Origin: an uncultured Clostridia bacterium
Lineage (GTDB): Bacteria > Bacillota > Clostridia > Oscillospirales > Acutalibacteraceae
Assembly: GCA_937877675.1 (NCBI GenBank)
Contig: CALEIS010000051.1
Location: 1 to 58,755 of the forward strand
DNA length: 58,755 nucleotides
Direction of reading: 5' to 3'
The notes under the pieces were generated by a model, which was given only the letters and a program-made list of their open reading frames with translations, made no database searches and was not told the DNA's origin. This document shows, piece after piece, positions 16,885 to 25,814 of the stretch. The position numbers and the translations under genes are program-made. Position 1 is the first letter of the stretch. Every line of letters begins with the position of its first letter.

Positions 16885-17742
16885 ATGAAAAGATTCCTTG
16901 CAATATTTATTGCACTTACAATGGTTTTTAGTTTAACTTCTTGTATGGATATTCAAGTAACAGTTCCAAATAAAGCAAATCAGGGACAGAGTGAAACTTT
17001 GGATATTCAACAGAATGATATTGACTTAAACGATGGTTTCCTTGTTAATGATGGAAACAGCAATACACCAGAACCAGATGTTCTTAGTGATAATCCAGCA
17101 GAATGGACATTAAAGCAGATTGTTGAACAGTACAAACTTGCCGCTGGTAAGACAAACGATTCAGTTACATCATATCAGCAGATGACAATGCGCAAGAATT
17201 CTCTTGTTGCGATAGGTACAAACGATAAGCCAATCGCTGATAGTTTGGTTAGTTTTTCTGAAGGTGTTATGGCTACAGCACTTTCAAACAACTCAATGAA
17301 CATTCAGGGTATTACTGGCGGACATCAGAATCTTCTTATTTCCGATGTTGCAGGTGCAAAGGCATATAAGAGCGGTAATAATATCGTTATTGAAATGCTT
17401 ATGAAAGAGCAGACAGACCACGGTGACGGTAAGATGTATGAAGGTACAGTAGGTCATGCTATTTCAGTTGTTGGTGATATTGATTCAGTTATCGGTCAGT
17501 TCTCAGGACTTGGTATGCAGGCATCAATTGCCGACAAAGATTGCACACTCCAGTATGTAACTCCAGTTGTTAAAGTTACAATTAACAGTGATGGTGTAAT
17601 TATCAACGGAACATGGAGCTATGTGGTTAATATCACACTTAATAATCTTGAAATTAAGGCTATGGGTATTACTGTTCCAGTTAAAAAAGCAACATCAATC
17701 GTTGACTTCTATGTAATTCTTAACGGTGGCTTCAAGGCATAA
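16885..17742 (+). CDS. Lipoprotein of an unrecognised family, paralogue of 14774-15697
   Basis: The 285-residue product has a lipoprotein signal peptide with lipobox LTSC and lipidated C20. An Asn/Asp-rich linker follows, then a domain from about residue 70 that is homologous to the extracellular domain of the protein at 14774-15697 (shared NPAxW, AKAYK-G--IVIEM, GTVGHAI and NGTWSY). The domain ends in strands with an NGGF terminus in this copy and GGGF in the other. I do not recognise a Pfam family. The strand-rich pattern suggests a beta-sheet binding domain. Its own promoter and terminator make it an independent unit. Confidence 0.78.
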   Translation: MKRFLAIFIALTMVFSLTSCMDIQVTVPNKANQGQSETLDIQQNDIDLNDGFLVNDGNSNTPEPDVLSDNPAEWTLKQIVEQYKLAAGKTNDSVTSYQQMTMRKNSLVAIGTNDKPIADSLVSFSEGVMATALSNNSMNIQGITGGHQNLLISDVAGAKAYKSGNNIVIEMLMKEQTDHGDGKMYEGTVGHAISVVGDIDSVIGQFSGLGMQASIADKDCTLQYVTPVVKVTINSDGVIINGTWSYVVNITLNNLEIKAMGITVPVKKATSIVDFYVILNGGFKA

Positions 17743-17756
17743 TTGAATAAAAAAAT

Positions 17757-17791
17757 AACTGCTCAAGGTGATAAACCTTGGGCAGTTTTTT
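17757..17791. terminator. Bidirectional terminator between convergent genes
   Basis: A 13-bp stem (17757-17769 with 17775-17787, one G-T pair) is followed by T residues on the plus strand and, read on the minus strand, by a long T run derived from the A tract at 17749-17756. Confidence 0.88.
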
Positions 17792-17799
17792 ATTGCTTT

Positions 17800-19239
17800 T
17801 TAGTTGTTAGCGATGTCTTTCATGCTTTCTTCCATGAGGTTGAAGAAGGTATCAATCATTTTCTTATCTTCTTCAGTGCCTTGAATACATATTGTTATAA
17901 TGGCATTTCCGTTTAAGGATAATGCTGTGGCAACTGAACAATTTTTCTTTTTGGCAGCACCTGCACCCATTGCAAAGGTAGGTTCATGTCCGTCTAATGC
18001 ACAGAATTTTGCATCAAGACGACCAACATTACTTACAGAAAGGTTAGCATTGTTATAAAACATTTTAACCATCATTTCAGCCTGAATGTAAACGAGTTGA
18101 GTAAAGGCATAATTTATAAGTGGTAGTCCGTAAAGACCTAAAAACTCGTCATTTTTTGACTTTTTGTTACATTCTGCAACCTCTTTAAGAGTATCAAATA
18201 CAGTTGCACCCCTTTTAGAAACTGTACAGGGCATGAAGGTTGTCTGATTAGTATAGCCTATTCTGTTTGGGTCTTTTATATATCGTCTTAAATCGACTGC
18301 ACAGGAAAGAGTAAGGCTCTCATCATCACAACCTAACATCTTGTATGTAGCATCAATATAACTTGCAGAAAGCACATCGTTGGCGGTAGCACCAATTTCC
18401 TTTGCTTTCTTAACAGCACCCATAAATATTTCGGCAGGAATAACCTTGGTAATGAGAATATTGTGGTCATTTTCTGATTTCTCTGTAAAAGGAAGAGTTT
18501 TCTTTTCCTTTGAAGTCATGTTGGCAAATTTGGTTTTTGCTGATTTTCGTGTCTTTTCAGGTAAATCCTTATAAACCTCATTTAGTTTTCTTGAACCAGT
18601 CCTGAAATCCAATGGAGTTTTACCGTTGGCAACATATTCATTATATGCTTTGAAAAAGTCCCCAAGTAATTGCTTAATTCCACCACCATCCATAATCATA
18701 TGATTCCAGATAACACAGAGTGCACATTTGTTATCCTGAACACAGATTTGCACTTTCAGTTGAACATTATTTTCAAGGTCAATGGTCTGAATAAGAAAAT
18801 CATAAGCAGATTTTTCCATATCGTCAGTATTCTCAACAGAAAAAATATCGTCAATATTGTAATCACATACTTTCCAATATGGGGCAATATGATTATCAAC
18901 AAACTTTGAGTGAAGAATAGGTGAGTGCTCAAAAAGACTTACAAGTACAGTCTTAACTGCATCAAAATTAGGTATAAATTCATAATCAAGTCTGAATCGT
19001 GCAATTCTGTCCATATAACAGCGACACATGTAATTAACCTTGTCGTAAACCTCTGCACGGATTTTGTTTGCATTATAACCATTTTTTACAACATTAACAG
19101 CAATTTCAGCACAGGCTTTGTCGTCATTGAGACCACGATTTTTAAGCAAATCACAGTAGTCATTTATATTTGAAAAGGCTAAAGCCTGCTTTTTTATAGG
19201 CAGGCTTTCGGTATATTGTTTAATAATGTTTTCTCTCAT
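17800..19239 (-). CDS. Stand-alone condensation-domain/alcohol-acyltransferase-like protein
   Basis: The 479-residue protein belongs to the chloramphenicol-acetyltransferase-like fold that includes NRPS condensation domains, PapA-type and alcohol acyltransferases. The catalytic HxxxDG motif is intact at H180-MIM-D184-G185. LSVSNVG near residue 405 matches the solvent-channel motif of stand-alone acyltransferases. No adenylation or carrier domain is attached. The start is supported by AGGGTG 8-10 bases upstream, which overlaps the stop of the preceding GH3 gene; the gap is only 14 bases, so the two are translationally close and surely cotranscribed. It probably forms an ester or amide with an acyl group supplied by the partner. 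It could alternatively use acyl-CoA. Confidence 0.85.
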   Translation of the reverse strand: MRENIIKQYTESLPIKKQALAFSNINDYCDLLKNRGLNDDKACAEIAVNVVKNGYNANKIRAEVYDKVNYMCRCYMDRIARFRLDYEFIPNFDAVKTVLVSLFEHSPILHSKFVDNHIAPYWKVCDYNIDDIFSVENTDDMEKSAYDFLIQTIDLENNVQLKVQICVQDNKCALCVIWNHMIMDGGGIKQLLGDFFKAYNEYVANGKTPLDFRTGSRKLNEVYKDLPEKTRKSAKTKFANMTSKEKKTLPFTEKSENDHNILITKVIPAEIFMGAVKKAKEIGATANDVLSASYIDATYKMLGCDDESLTLSCAVDLRRYIKDPNRIGYTNQTTFMPCTVSKRGATVFDTLKEVAECNKKSKNDEFLGLYGLPLINYAFTQLVYIQAEMMVKMFYNNANLSVSNVGRLDAKFCALDGHEPTFAMGAGAAKKKNCSVATALSLNGNAIITICIQGTEEDKKMIDTFFNLMEESMKDIANN

Positions 19240-19253
19240 AAGGCTTTCACCCT

Positions 19254-20957
19254 TTAAAATTGAGTATGGTTGAAGAAAAATTCTTTTCTTTCTTCAGAAT
19301 TGATAACCTTGATAGGCTTAATCTGATTAAGATTAGCACCATTCATTCTAAGCATTTCACGATATTCATCATAAGTGCCATGACGAAGGAATTTAACCTC
19401 ACAGTGACCTAATGCACCACTCTTGATAAGTGGACCCACGGAAACATTACCTGCACAAAGACATTTTTCGAATTCTTCGGCATAAATTGCTTCATCATCT
19501 TTTGTATGCTCTTTTGTGCCTTCAACAAGAAGTATGTAGTGACCTGGTGAAGTATCTCTGTCAGGATAAATGCTGTAACCTACGAACATTTCTTCCATTT
19601 TGTCGGAGAAATTACCAACGATTTCATCAAAAGCAAGTTGGTTGATTTTTTCACCACTGATGTTTGCAATCTGGTTAAGACGATAGCAGAAAGTAACCTT
19701 TGGAGATTCGTGATAATAACCTGTTACCTTAACAACATCTTCAATACGATAACGGTAGAAACCACTCATATTTGTAAGGATAAGTTCATATTCTTTGCCA
19801 ACTTCAAGTTCACTGATTGTCAAAGGCTTTGTACCTTCAGGAGCATCCAATGGAAGGAATTCAAAAAATGCATTTTGAGGAAGAATAACATATTCATAGG
19901 AGTTCAACTGGTTAGGAACAGCCATAAGTGCCTCAGTTGCGGCATAACCAACATAATGGATAGGCATATCCTCACCAATGTAACGACGAAGTCTTTGTTG
20001 ATAGTGAGAAAGAGCACCTGTACCCATACCGTACATCCAACCACATTTAGGCCAGATTCTTGAAACGATTGATGAGCAATCAAAGCCTTTTTCAAATTCT
20101 GCGCGGAGTTTAGCAGCTCTCTTTGGATTTGGCTTAATCTTCTTTTGAAGACTTGCACGGATGTGGTCAGGAATTCTTACAGATTCGTTAAGTTTACCTT
20201 TTTCAATATCATCACAGAACATTTGCCAGTTTTCTTCAAGATAGAAGAACATTGATTCAAGAGTTGTGATAAAAATAGTACCAAGGTAACTGATATCCTC
20301 ATCCTGCAAAGCAAAGAAGAGTTTTACATAGTGCATATCCATATCCACATCAGGTTCAGGGAACATAACCTCTTTTGGTGAACAAGTGTAGAATTTAACA
20401 ATAGGTTTCATGTTAAGAAGAGGAATTGATGAAAGACAAGAAACAGTAGCACCACCAGGAAGTTTTCTGTAGTTTATCTCTGCAGTAAGAAGTCCTCTTT
20501 GTGGTGGGAGGAGTTTGTGCTTTTCCTTCCAGAAATATTTTACGGCACAACCAACAGGGGCACTGAAACTGAAACACATAATTGTCCATTCAGAAAAACC
20601 TGAAAGAGGAACGAGTTTACTTCTGCCTGTGCTACCTGAAGATTCAGTAAAACGACGGATATATCTGTTGGTGATAAGTCCTTTTTCACCATTTGCCATT
20701 CTCATAATATAGTCTTCGTAATCAAGATAACCTGAAAAAGGAACAATGTTCTGATAATCTTCTACTGATTTAACCTTATCAAAGTTGTTCTTTTTACCAT
20801 ATTCTGTGCTCTTATTGTCACGCATAAGCTTTTTGAGAACTTTCTCTTGCTTTTTGTTTGCGTTTTTAGCATAAAAATAAAGTTTAATGTGTTCACAGAT
20901 ACCTAAAAATGCACCGATAGCAGTGAATATTGGTCTGAAAATTTTCATAATCTTCAT
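19254..20957 (-). CDS. GH3-family acyl-adenylate-forming enzyme
   Basis: The 567-residue product matches the GH3 family (plant auxin/jasmonate amido synthetases and their bacterial relatives). These activate a carboxylate with ATP and transfer it to an amine. The nucleotide-binding signature SSGSTGRSK lies at residues 106-114. YVGYAATEA and FYRYRIEDVVKV further on match the second and third nucleotide-binding motifs, and a C-terminal subdomain follows. The ATG at 20957 follows AGAGGAGA at good spacing; the frame extends 12 codons upstream without an RBS. The N-terminal 30 residues are hydrophobic and could associate with the membrane. It is first in an operon with the condensation-like gene and divergent from an MFS transporter. 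The substrate is unknown. Confidence 0.88.
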   Translation of the reverse strand: MKIMKIFRPIFTAIGAFLGICEHIKLYFYAKNANKKQEKVLKKLMRDNKSTEYGKKNNFDKVKSVEDYQNIVPFSGYLDYEDYIMRMANGEKGLITNRYIRRFTESSGSTGRSKLVPLSGFSEWTIMCFSFSAPVGCAVKYFWKEKHKLLPPQRGLLTAEINYRKLPGGATVSCLSSIPLLNMKPIVKFYTCSPKEVMFPEPDVDMDMHYVKLFFALQDEDISYLGTIFITTLESMFFYLEENWQMFCDDIEKGKLNESVRIPDHIRASLQKKIKPNPKRAAKLRAEFEKGFDCSSIVSRIWPKCGWMYGMGTGALSHYQQRLRRYIGEDMPIHYVGYAATEALMAVPNQLNSYEYVILPQNAFFEFLPLDAPEGTKPLTISELEVGKEYELILTNMSGFYRYRIEDVVKVTGYYHESPKVTFCYRLNQIANISGEKINQLAFDEIVGNFSDKMEEMFVGYSIYPDRDTSPGHYILLVEGTKEHTKDDEAIYAEEFEKCLCAGNVSVGPLIKSGALGHCEVKFLRHGTYDEYREMLRMNGANLNQIKPIKVINSEERKEFFFNHTQF

Positions 20958-21023
20958 TATTATTTCTCCTCTTGTTACACATTTCCTGTCCATAATAAGT
21001 GTTTATAGACACATAACAATATA

Positions 21024-21052
21024 ATTGTAAAACATTTTAGTATTTATTGCAA
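21024..21052 (-). promoter_or_regulatory. Promoter for the GH3-condensation operon
   Basis: On the minus strand TTGCAA (21052-21047), 17 bases and TACAAT (21029-21024) point toward the GH3 gene and leave a leader of about 60 bases. Confidence 0.6.
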
Positions 21053-21088
21053 CAATTTTTTGTATTATCCGTGAGCAATTATATTTTA

Positions 21089-21117
21089 TTGACATAGTTA
21101 GGTTTGACATTTATAAT
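21089..21117 (+). promoter_or_regulatory. Perfect consensus promoter for the MFS transporter
   Basis: TTGACA (21089-21094), exactly 17 bases and TATAAT (21112-21117) make the only fully consensus SigA-type promoter I see in the window. Confidence 0.85.
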
Positions 21118-21144
21118 TAATATACAAGAAAGAAGGGCTGAGAA

Positions 21145-22536
21145 ATGAAAACTGCTGAAAAAATTGTTCTAAATGAGCAGCGTGAAATTAAGCGTCTTAA
21201 AAGAATGCAAGGCAGAAGTAGTAGTAAATACTTTTTTATTTTGCTGATGCTTATAGCAATAGTAAATATTCTTGATGAGGTTACAAGTAATCTTACTGTT
21301 ACTGTGCAGTCATCTTTTGTTACAGAATTTTTTGTGAACAATCCGTTTATGGGTAAATTTTACACATTTGAAGAAGGACTTGCAGTTCATTCAACAATCG
21401 GTATTGTTACATATGTTTTTGGCATTATAACTCCATTTTATAAGGCTCTTGCCGACAAATGGGGTAGAAAACCACTGTTTGCTATTTCAACTCTCGGTAT
21501 GGCAACAGGTCTTGTAGTAATTCATTTGTCAACAAGCTACATAATGTTTCTTGTAGGCTTTGCAATCATCAGTTTCTTTATGGGACATGATATTCAGATT
21601 ATCTATATCCTTGAAGAAGCACCTGACAAACACAGAGCAAAAATATATAGTTTCTTAAAGAGTTTCGGAATTTTAGGTGTTATACTTATTCCAACACTTC
21701 GAGATATGCTCATGGGTGACGACCCAACAAGATGGCGTGAAATCTTCCTTGTACCTGCAGTTATAGGCTTTATTGCAGTTTTACTCGTTGTGATTTTAGC
21801 AAAGGATACAAAAGTGTTTATAGGTGAGAGAATAGAGTATCTCTCACGTCCTTATGAAGAGCGTCAGGCAGAAAAAGCTCTGAAAAAACAACAAAAAGAA
21901 GCACAACGAAATCAGTCGGGTGTTTTCAATGGTGTGAAATACATCTTCTCAAACAAGGATACAAAGAATCTTATTGTTGCACATATCATTTTTGACGCAG
22001 CCATGCCTGCAATAGCACTCTATTTTGAGTCATCTATGCACAAGGTTGGTATGAGTACAAGTGAAATTACAAAAGCATTATTTATGGTGCCTGTGGTTTA
22101 TGCAACAATTACCTTCTTGTCAGGATTTATTGCAGATAAGTTTGGTAGAAAAGCTACTGTTACAGGCTTTTCAACCACTTGTATTATGGGATACTCTCTC
22201 TTTGTAGCAGGTATTCTTTGTGGCTGGAATCCATATCTCATTGGTTTCTTTGCAGGACTTTATCAAGGCTCATATTGGATTGGCAGAGATTATATGAATG
22301 TTATGATGACGGAAAAAGTTCCTACTGACATTCGTGCTTCCGTGGTTGGTGCAGAAGGACTTTTGGTAATAATCGGACTTGCAGTTGGTTACTTGTCAGC
22401 AGTTGTAGGAATGCTTGTATTCCCAATCTGGTGGGTATGTCTTGCAATTTCGGTTGTTGCAGTTGGAATTGCTGCAATAATATTTACACTTAAAGTTAAA
22501 GAAACAAAAGGTGTAAACCTTGATGAAATAGAATAA
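21145..22536 (+). CDS. MFS transporter
   Basis: The 463-residue membrane protein has about 12 helices in two halves, each carrying the MFS motif A between helices 2 and 3 (ADKWGRKP and ADKFGRKA). A long basic cytoplasmic loop rich in Lys and Gln separates the halves. The N-terminus has about 28 basic residues before the first helix. AAGAAGGG supports the start. It is divergent from the GH3/condensation operon with both promoters in the same 187-base gap, so export of the product of that operon is a reasonable guess. Substrate and direction cannot be read from sequence. Confidence 0.9.
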   Translation: MKTAEKIVLNEQREIKRLKRMQGRSSSKYFFILLMLIAIVNILDEVTSNLTVTVQSSFVTEFFVNNPFMGKFYTFEEGLAVHSTIGIVTYVFGIITPFYKALADKWGRKPLFAISTLGMATGLVVIHLSTSYIMFLVGFAIISFFMGHDIQIIYILEEAPDKHRAKIYSFLKSFGILGVILIPTLRDMLMGDDPTRWREIFLVPAVIGFIAVLLVVILAKDTKVFIGERIEYLSRPYEERQAEKALKKQQKEAQRNQSGVFNGVKYIFSNKDTKNLIVAHIIFDAAMPAIALYFESSMHKVGMSTSEITKALFMVPVVYATITFLSGFIADKFGRKATVTGFSTTCIMGYSLFVAGILCGWNPYLIGFFAGLYQGSYWIGRDYMNVMMTEKVPTDIRASVVGAEGLLVIIGLAVGYLSAVVGMLVFPIWWVCLAISVVAVGIAAIIFTLKVKETKGVNLDEIE

Positions 22537-22545
22537 AAAGACATA

Positions 22546-22582
22546 AAAAATCCCTCGGACATTATGTTCGAGGGATTTTTTT
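22546..22582. terminator. Strong bidirectional terminator
   Basis: A 15-bp stem (22546-22560 with 22566-22580) includes A and T runs on both flanks, so it can terminate the MFS gene and the convergent metallophosphoesterase operon. Confidence 0.9.
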
Positions 22583-22586
22583 GTGA

Positions 22587-23894
22587 TTATTTGTGGTCAG
22601 GATTTAATTCCTGCATTTCTACTGATTCTTTTTGGAAATCTCCAAGAGAAGGGTATTTATCTTGATAATAATTTTCACGAGCTATGTCAAAGTCACCATC
22701 AGGTTTAATGGTAATAATAGTGCATCCTCTCTGTGAACCCATTTTATCGATGTCCTTATACGCTATGTAGTCAATGCTTAAACCATAGTTTAAGAGAATT
22801 CCTTTATAGTTGATAGAGAAATTATTAACATGGTCATGACCACAGAAAATAGCTTTTTTACCGCCTAATTCTAACATTGTTTCAAAAAGATTATCAGGCT
22901 CTACTCCACAGAATACAACATCGTCTTCTTCACCTGCAGTGCCATAAAGAAGTTTGACATCTTCTGTGTCTTGATACCCGTTATCCACATATTCAAACCA
23001 AGCATCTGCATATTCTTGCAATGGAATGTGGAAGAAGAGTAAAGAATTTATATTGCTATATTTGTCTAACAATTCTGACTTGTTCTCAACATCAAGGGAG
23101 TTAATAAGGTCAACATTATACTTGCAGTTGTTTTCAAGAGTTGTTTTGTACCAATCAACCTGATTTTGCTTAATGTGGTCATAATCCATCTTTATAATGC
23201 TTATAAGTCCTTTGCCTGTATATGCATGGGAATCAAGTGTGAAGATTGATTGTGTAATGATTCCTTGTGTGTTTTTAACATTGATTACACTGTTGCCATA
23301 GCCATCAATATTTTCATCACCAGTTTGGAATAAACAATATTTTAAATCTTCACTTGAATAGAATTCGGCGATGTCTTCACGAGTATGTGTGCTATAAAAT
23401 TCTGTATCGTGATTACCAAAAGTAGGAATCCAATATACACCAAGACTTTCCATCAGTGTTGTAAGAATCTTAGCAGGTGCAAGATTGTTTACGGATAGGG
23501 ATTCATAAGGTACAGGATATACAAGGTCACCTGTAATTATTACTAAATCAGGCTTTTCAGCGGTAATCATACTTGCAACAGCATTAAGCGCCATTTTGTC
23601 CTGCTTTAATGAAAGCCAACCTCCACCGATATGAATGTCAGTAAGTTGCATTACCTTTAACTCACGGTCAGTAGTGAATGTCCAGTTTCCATTTTCATCT
23701 TTTTCAGGAACAATAACATCTTCTTTCTGGACTTTTGCGAATGATGCTGCATACTCTGTTGTCTTGCTGTTTACAACAAGATTAACAATCATATTTATAA
23801 GTAAAAAGGAACAAATAACGGCTAATATGATGCCAAGCACCATAAGTACTTTCTTCTTGTTTACTGTCTTGCGGTTTTCTTTTTTGTTTTTCAT
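22587..23894 (-). CDS. Membrane-anchored metallophosphoesterase
   Basis: The 435-residue protein has a very basic N-terminus, one transmembrane helix at about residues 16-36 and an extracytoplasmic calcineurin-like domain. The motifs are TDIHIGGG (near 86), TGDLV, FGNHD, FFHIP and CGHDH near residue 350, giving a complete dinuclear site. It resembles the Dcr2/purple-acid-phosphatase-like bacterial group. AAGGAAA supports the start. The gene follows the phosphoglycerol-transferase-like gene by 15 bases in one operon, so it may act on the same surface polymer or lipid. This is inference from context. Confidence 0.88.
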   Translation of the reverse strand: MKNKKENRKTVNKKKVLMVLGIILAVICSFLLINMIVNLVVNSKTTEYAASFAKVQKEDVIVPEKDENGNWTFTTDRELKVMQLTDIHIGGGWLSLKQDKMALNAVASMITAEKPDLVIITGDLVYPVPYESLSVNNLAPAKILTTLMESLGVYWIPTFGNHDTEFYSTHTREDIAEFYSSEDLKYCLFQTGDENIDGYGNSVINVKNTQGIITQSIFTLDSHAYTGKGLISIIKMDYDHIKQNQVDWYKTTLENNCKYNVDLINSLDVENKSELLDKYSNINSLLFFHIPLQEYADAWFEYVDNGYQDTEDVKLLYGTAGEEDDVVFCGVEPDNLFETMLELGGKKAIFCGHDHVNNFSINYKGILLNYGLSIDYIAYKDIDKMGSQRGCTIITIKPDGDFDIARENYYQDKYPSLGDFQKESVEMQELNPDHK

Positions 23895-23909
23895 AATATA
23901 TTTCCTTAA

Positions 23910-25745
23910 TTAGTTACTGGATTTTTTTCTTTTAACAAGAATATTGTTGTTGTAGAATTGACTACGTTTGGAGATTTCAGAGTTTACAACGGAGAATCCA
24001 TCTCTTTCAATAAGTGTTTTTTCGCCTGAAAACATATTTGTACCAATTCCAAGTCGATTGCCTTCAATTTCAACACCAAGACTGGCAACTATTGAAGGGA
24101 ACATATCAAAAGGAGCCCAACTTCTGTTGAATTTATATTCTTCAGGAATGTTTGCGAGTTCCTCTGGCACATTAAGAAAGAGGTTGTACATAGTACGATT
24201 ATATCCTGAAACATTTTCAAAGAATGAATTTGCCATACTTAAATGGTCACCGATGATAACGATTGTTGTATTCTCATAGAATGGTTGTGATTGAATCCAA
24301 CGAACAAACTTAACTGCTTCTTTTTGGCTATAATGAACTGCATTTGCATACTGTGTATCAAATTTCTTTTCTGCTTTAGCACTAAGGTAACCTTCAGGAG
24401 CGTGTGTATCAGCAGTTTCCATAACAAAATGGAATGGTTTTTCTGAGTCAGCAAGACGAGTGAGTTCGATTTTTGCAAATTCGTAAAGTTTGTCGTCTTC
24501 ATATCCCCACCACACATTGTAGTATTCAGGAAGCCAACCTTTTGCAATAACACCCTTATGGTCAAGAATTTCAAAATCGCCGTGTGACTGGAAAAAGAAA
24601 TTAAGTCCACCAAAAGCAGCATCTGCACCAAACATTACAGATTGTTCATATCCCTGTTCAGCTAAGATGTCACCAAGGGCAGTTGCACCTGGAAGGAAGT
24701 TTCCAGGTTGTCCGTATGAGTTTCCGTCAACAGGAACTTTCATAGGAAGACCAGTAGTCATATTTACCATAGCAGCAACTGACCACCCTGAACCGGAAGT
24801 TGGAACAGGACCACCAAAACCGGTGCTTGTATGTGAAAAACTTATACCTTCTTTTGTAAGTTCAGCAAGGTCAGGCATAAGGTTTTCGTCAAAATAACCA
24901 CCAAATTCTTTCGAGAAGAAGGTGTTTTCCATGGATTCAAGATAAATGTGAATAAGATTTCTCTTCTTTTCAGGGAATGTGAGTTTTGTAGTTGTAGGGT
25001 CGGCATAGTTTTCTTCAATGTATGATGAATCTGTTAAGTACGCATCAAAAAGAGTCATAAGCTGGAATTTGTTTATACCAAAAGCACAGCCACCAATAAA
25101 CATGCCTAATGCAAGTACAAGAGCGATAATTCTTACTGCGAGTGATGGAAGGAATGCAACATATTTTTCGTTCTTTTCGTAAGTGAGTTTATAGTTTGGG
25201 AAAACAACAATACAGAATAATACTGTAAATAACAATGTTGTGAGAACAGGTCCTTCAAAAAGAGAAATATAAACTCCTATGTCCGTACCTTCAGTAGGTG
25301 AATTAAGGTTTATAAGAATCTGGTCAGCGGCAAGGTCACCAAAAGCTTCTTTGCCCCAAAGTGTACCTGTGTATGCAGCAAGTCCAAGAGCGAACAAAAT
25401 TGTAGAAATAATTTTAACAGCGAGAGCACCTTTATTGTTTTTTGGTGCACTATATTCGACTTTTAAAATTCTCTTTGTGGAACCAATGATGCACCAAAAT
25501 ACAATACCAACTGCTAATGCCAATCCTGCATATTTCCACATGAAAGAAGGTCTGTGAGCACTAGGCATAAAGATGTTGCTTTCATTAAATACATTTTTCA
25601 TTAAAGAGAATGCTACAAGATTAATTGTAAGTACATCTCTTAAGATTATGCGAATAAGAGTGCCAATTCGTTTGCTATCAGCAAGAAGAAAATAATCTGC
25701 AATACTGATTAAAAGACCAATAGCAATAGCTAAAAACCAAAACAT
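23910..25745 (-). CDS. OpgB/LtaS-like phosphoglycerol transferase (membrane sulfatase fold)
   Basis: The 611-residue protein has about five transmembrane helices in the first 240 residues, then an extracytoplasmic sulfatase-fold domain starting near IHIYLESMEN. SGSGWSVAAMVNMTTGLP resembles the nucleophile region of OpgB-type phosphoglycerol transferases, TADTHAPEG and IIGDHLSM supply metal ligands. Such enzymes move glycerol phosphate from phosphatidylglycerol to a glycan or a growing lipoteichoic acid. The ATG at 25745 follows AGGGG with proper spacing; 14 further codons upstream lack an RBS. It has its own promoter and shares an operon with the metallophosphoesterase. Confidence 0.85.
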   Translation of the reverse strand: MFWFLAIAIGLLISIADYFLLADSKRIGTLIRIILRDVLTINLVAFSLMKNVFNESNIFMPSAHRPSFMWKYAGLALAVGIVFWCIIGSTKRILKVEYSAPKNNKGALAVKIISTILFALGLAAYTGTLWGKEAFGDLAADQILINLNSPTEGTDIGVYISLFEGPVLTTLLFTVLFCIVVFPNYKLTYEKNEKYVAFLPSLAVRIIALVLALGMFIGGCAFGINKFQLMTLFDAYLTDSSYIEENYADPTTTKLTFPEKKRNLIHIYLESMENTFFSKEFGGYFDENLMPDLAELTKEGISFSHTSTGFGGPVPTSGSGWSVAAMVNMTTGLPMKVPVDGNSYGQPGNFLPGATALGDILAEQGYEQSVMFGADAAFGGLNFFFQSHGDFEILDHKGVIAKGWLPEYYNVWWGYEDDKLYEFAKIELTRLADSEKPFHFVMETADTHAPEGYLSAKAEKKFDTQYANAVHYSQKEAVKFVRWIQSQPFYENTTIVIIGDHLSMANSFFENVSGYNRTMYNLFLNVPEELANIPEEYKFNRSWAPFDMFPSIVASLGVEIEGNRLGIGTNMFSGEKTLIERDGFSVVNSEISKRSQFYNNNILVKRKKSSN

Positions 25746-25777
25746 TTCCAAATCCCCTTTATTTTTTATATATTTGC

Positions 25778-25806
25778 ATTCTATCACACTAAATGTGGTT
25801 TTTCAA
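25778..25806 (-). promoter_or_regulatory. Promoter for the phosphoglycerol-transferase operon
   Basis: On the minus strand TTGAAA (25806-25801), 17 bases and TAGAAT (25783-25778) sit between the DUF554 gene and this operon. I see no terminator after DUF554, so read-through is also possible. Confidence 0.68.
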
Positions 25807-25814
25807 CAAAGTGT

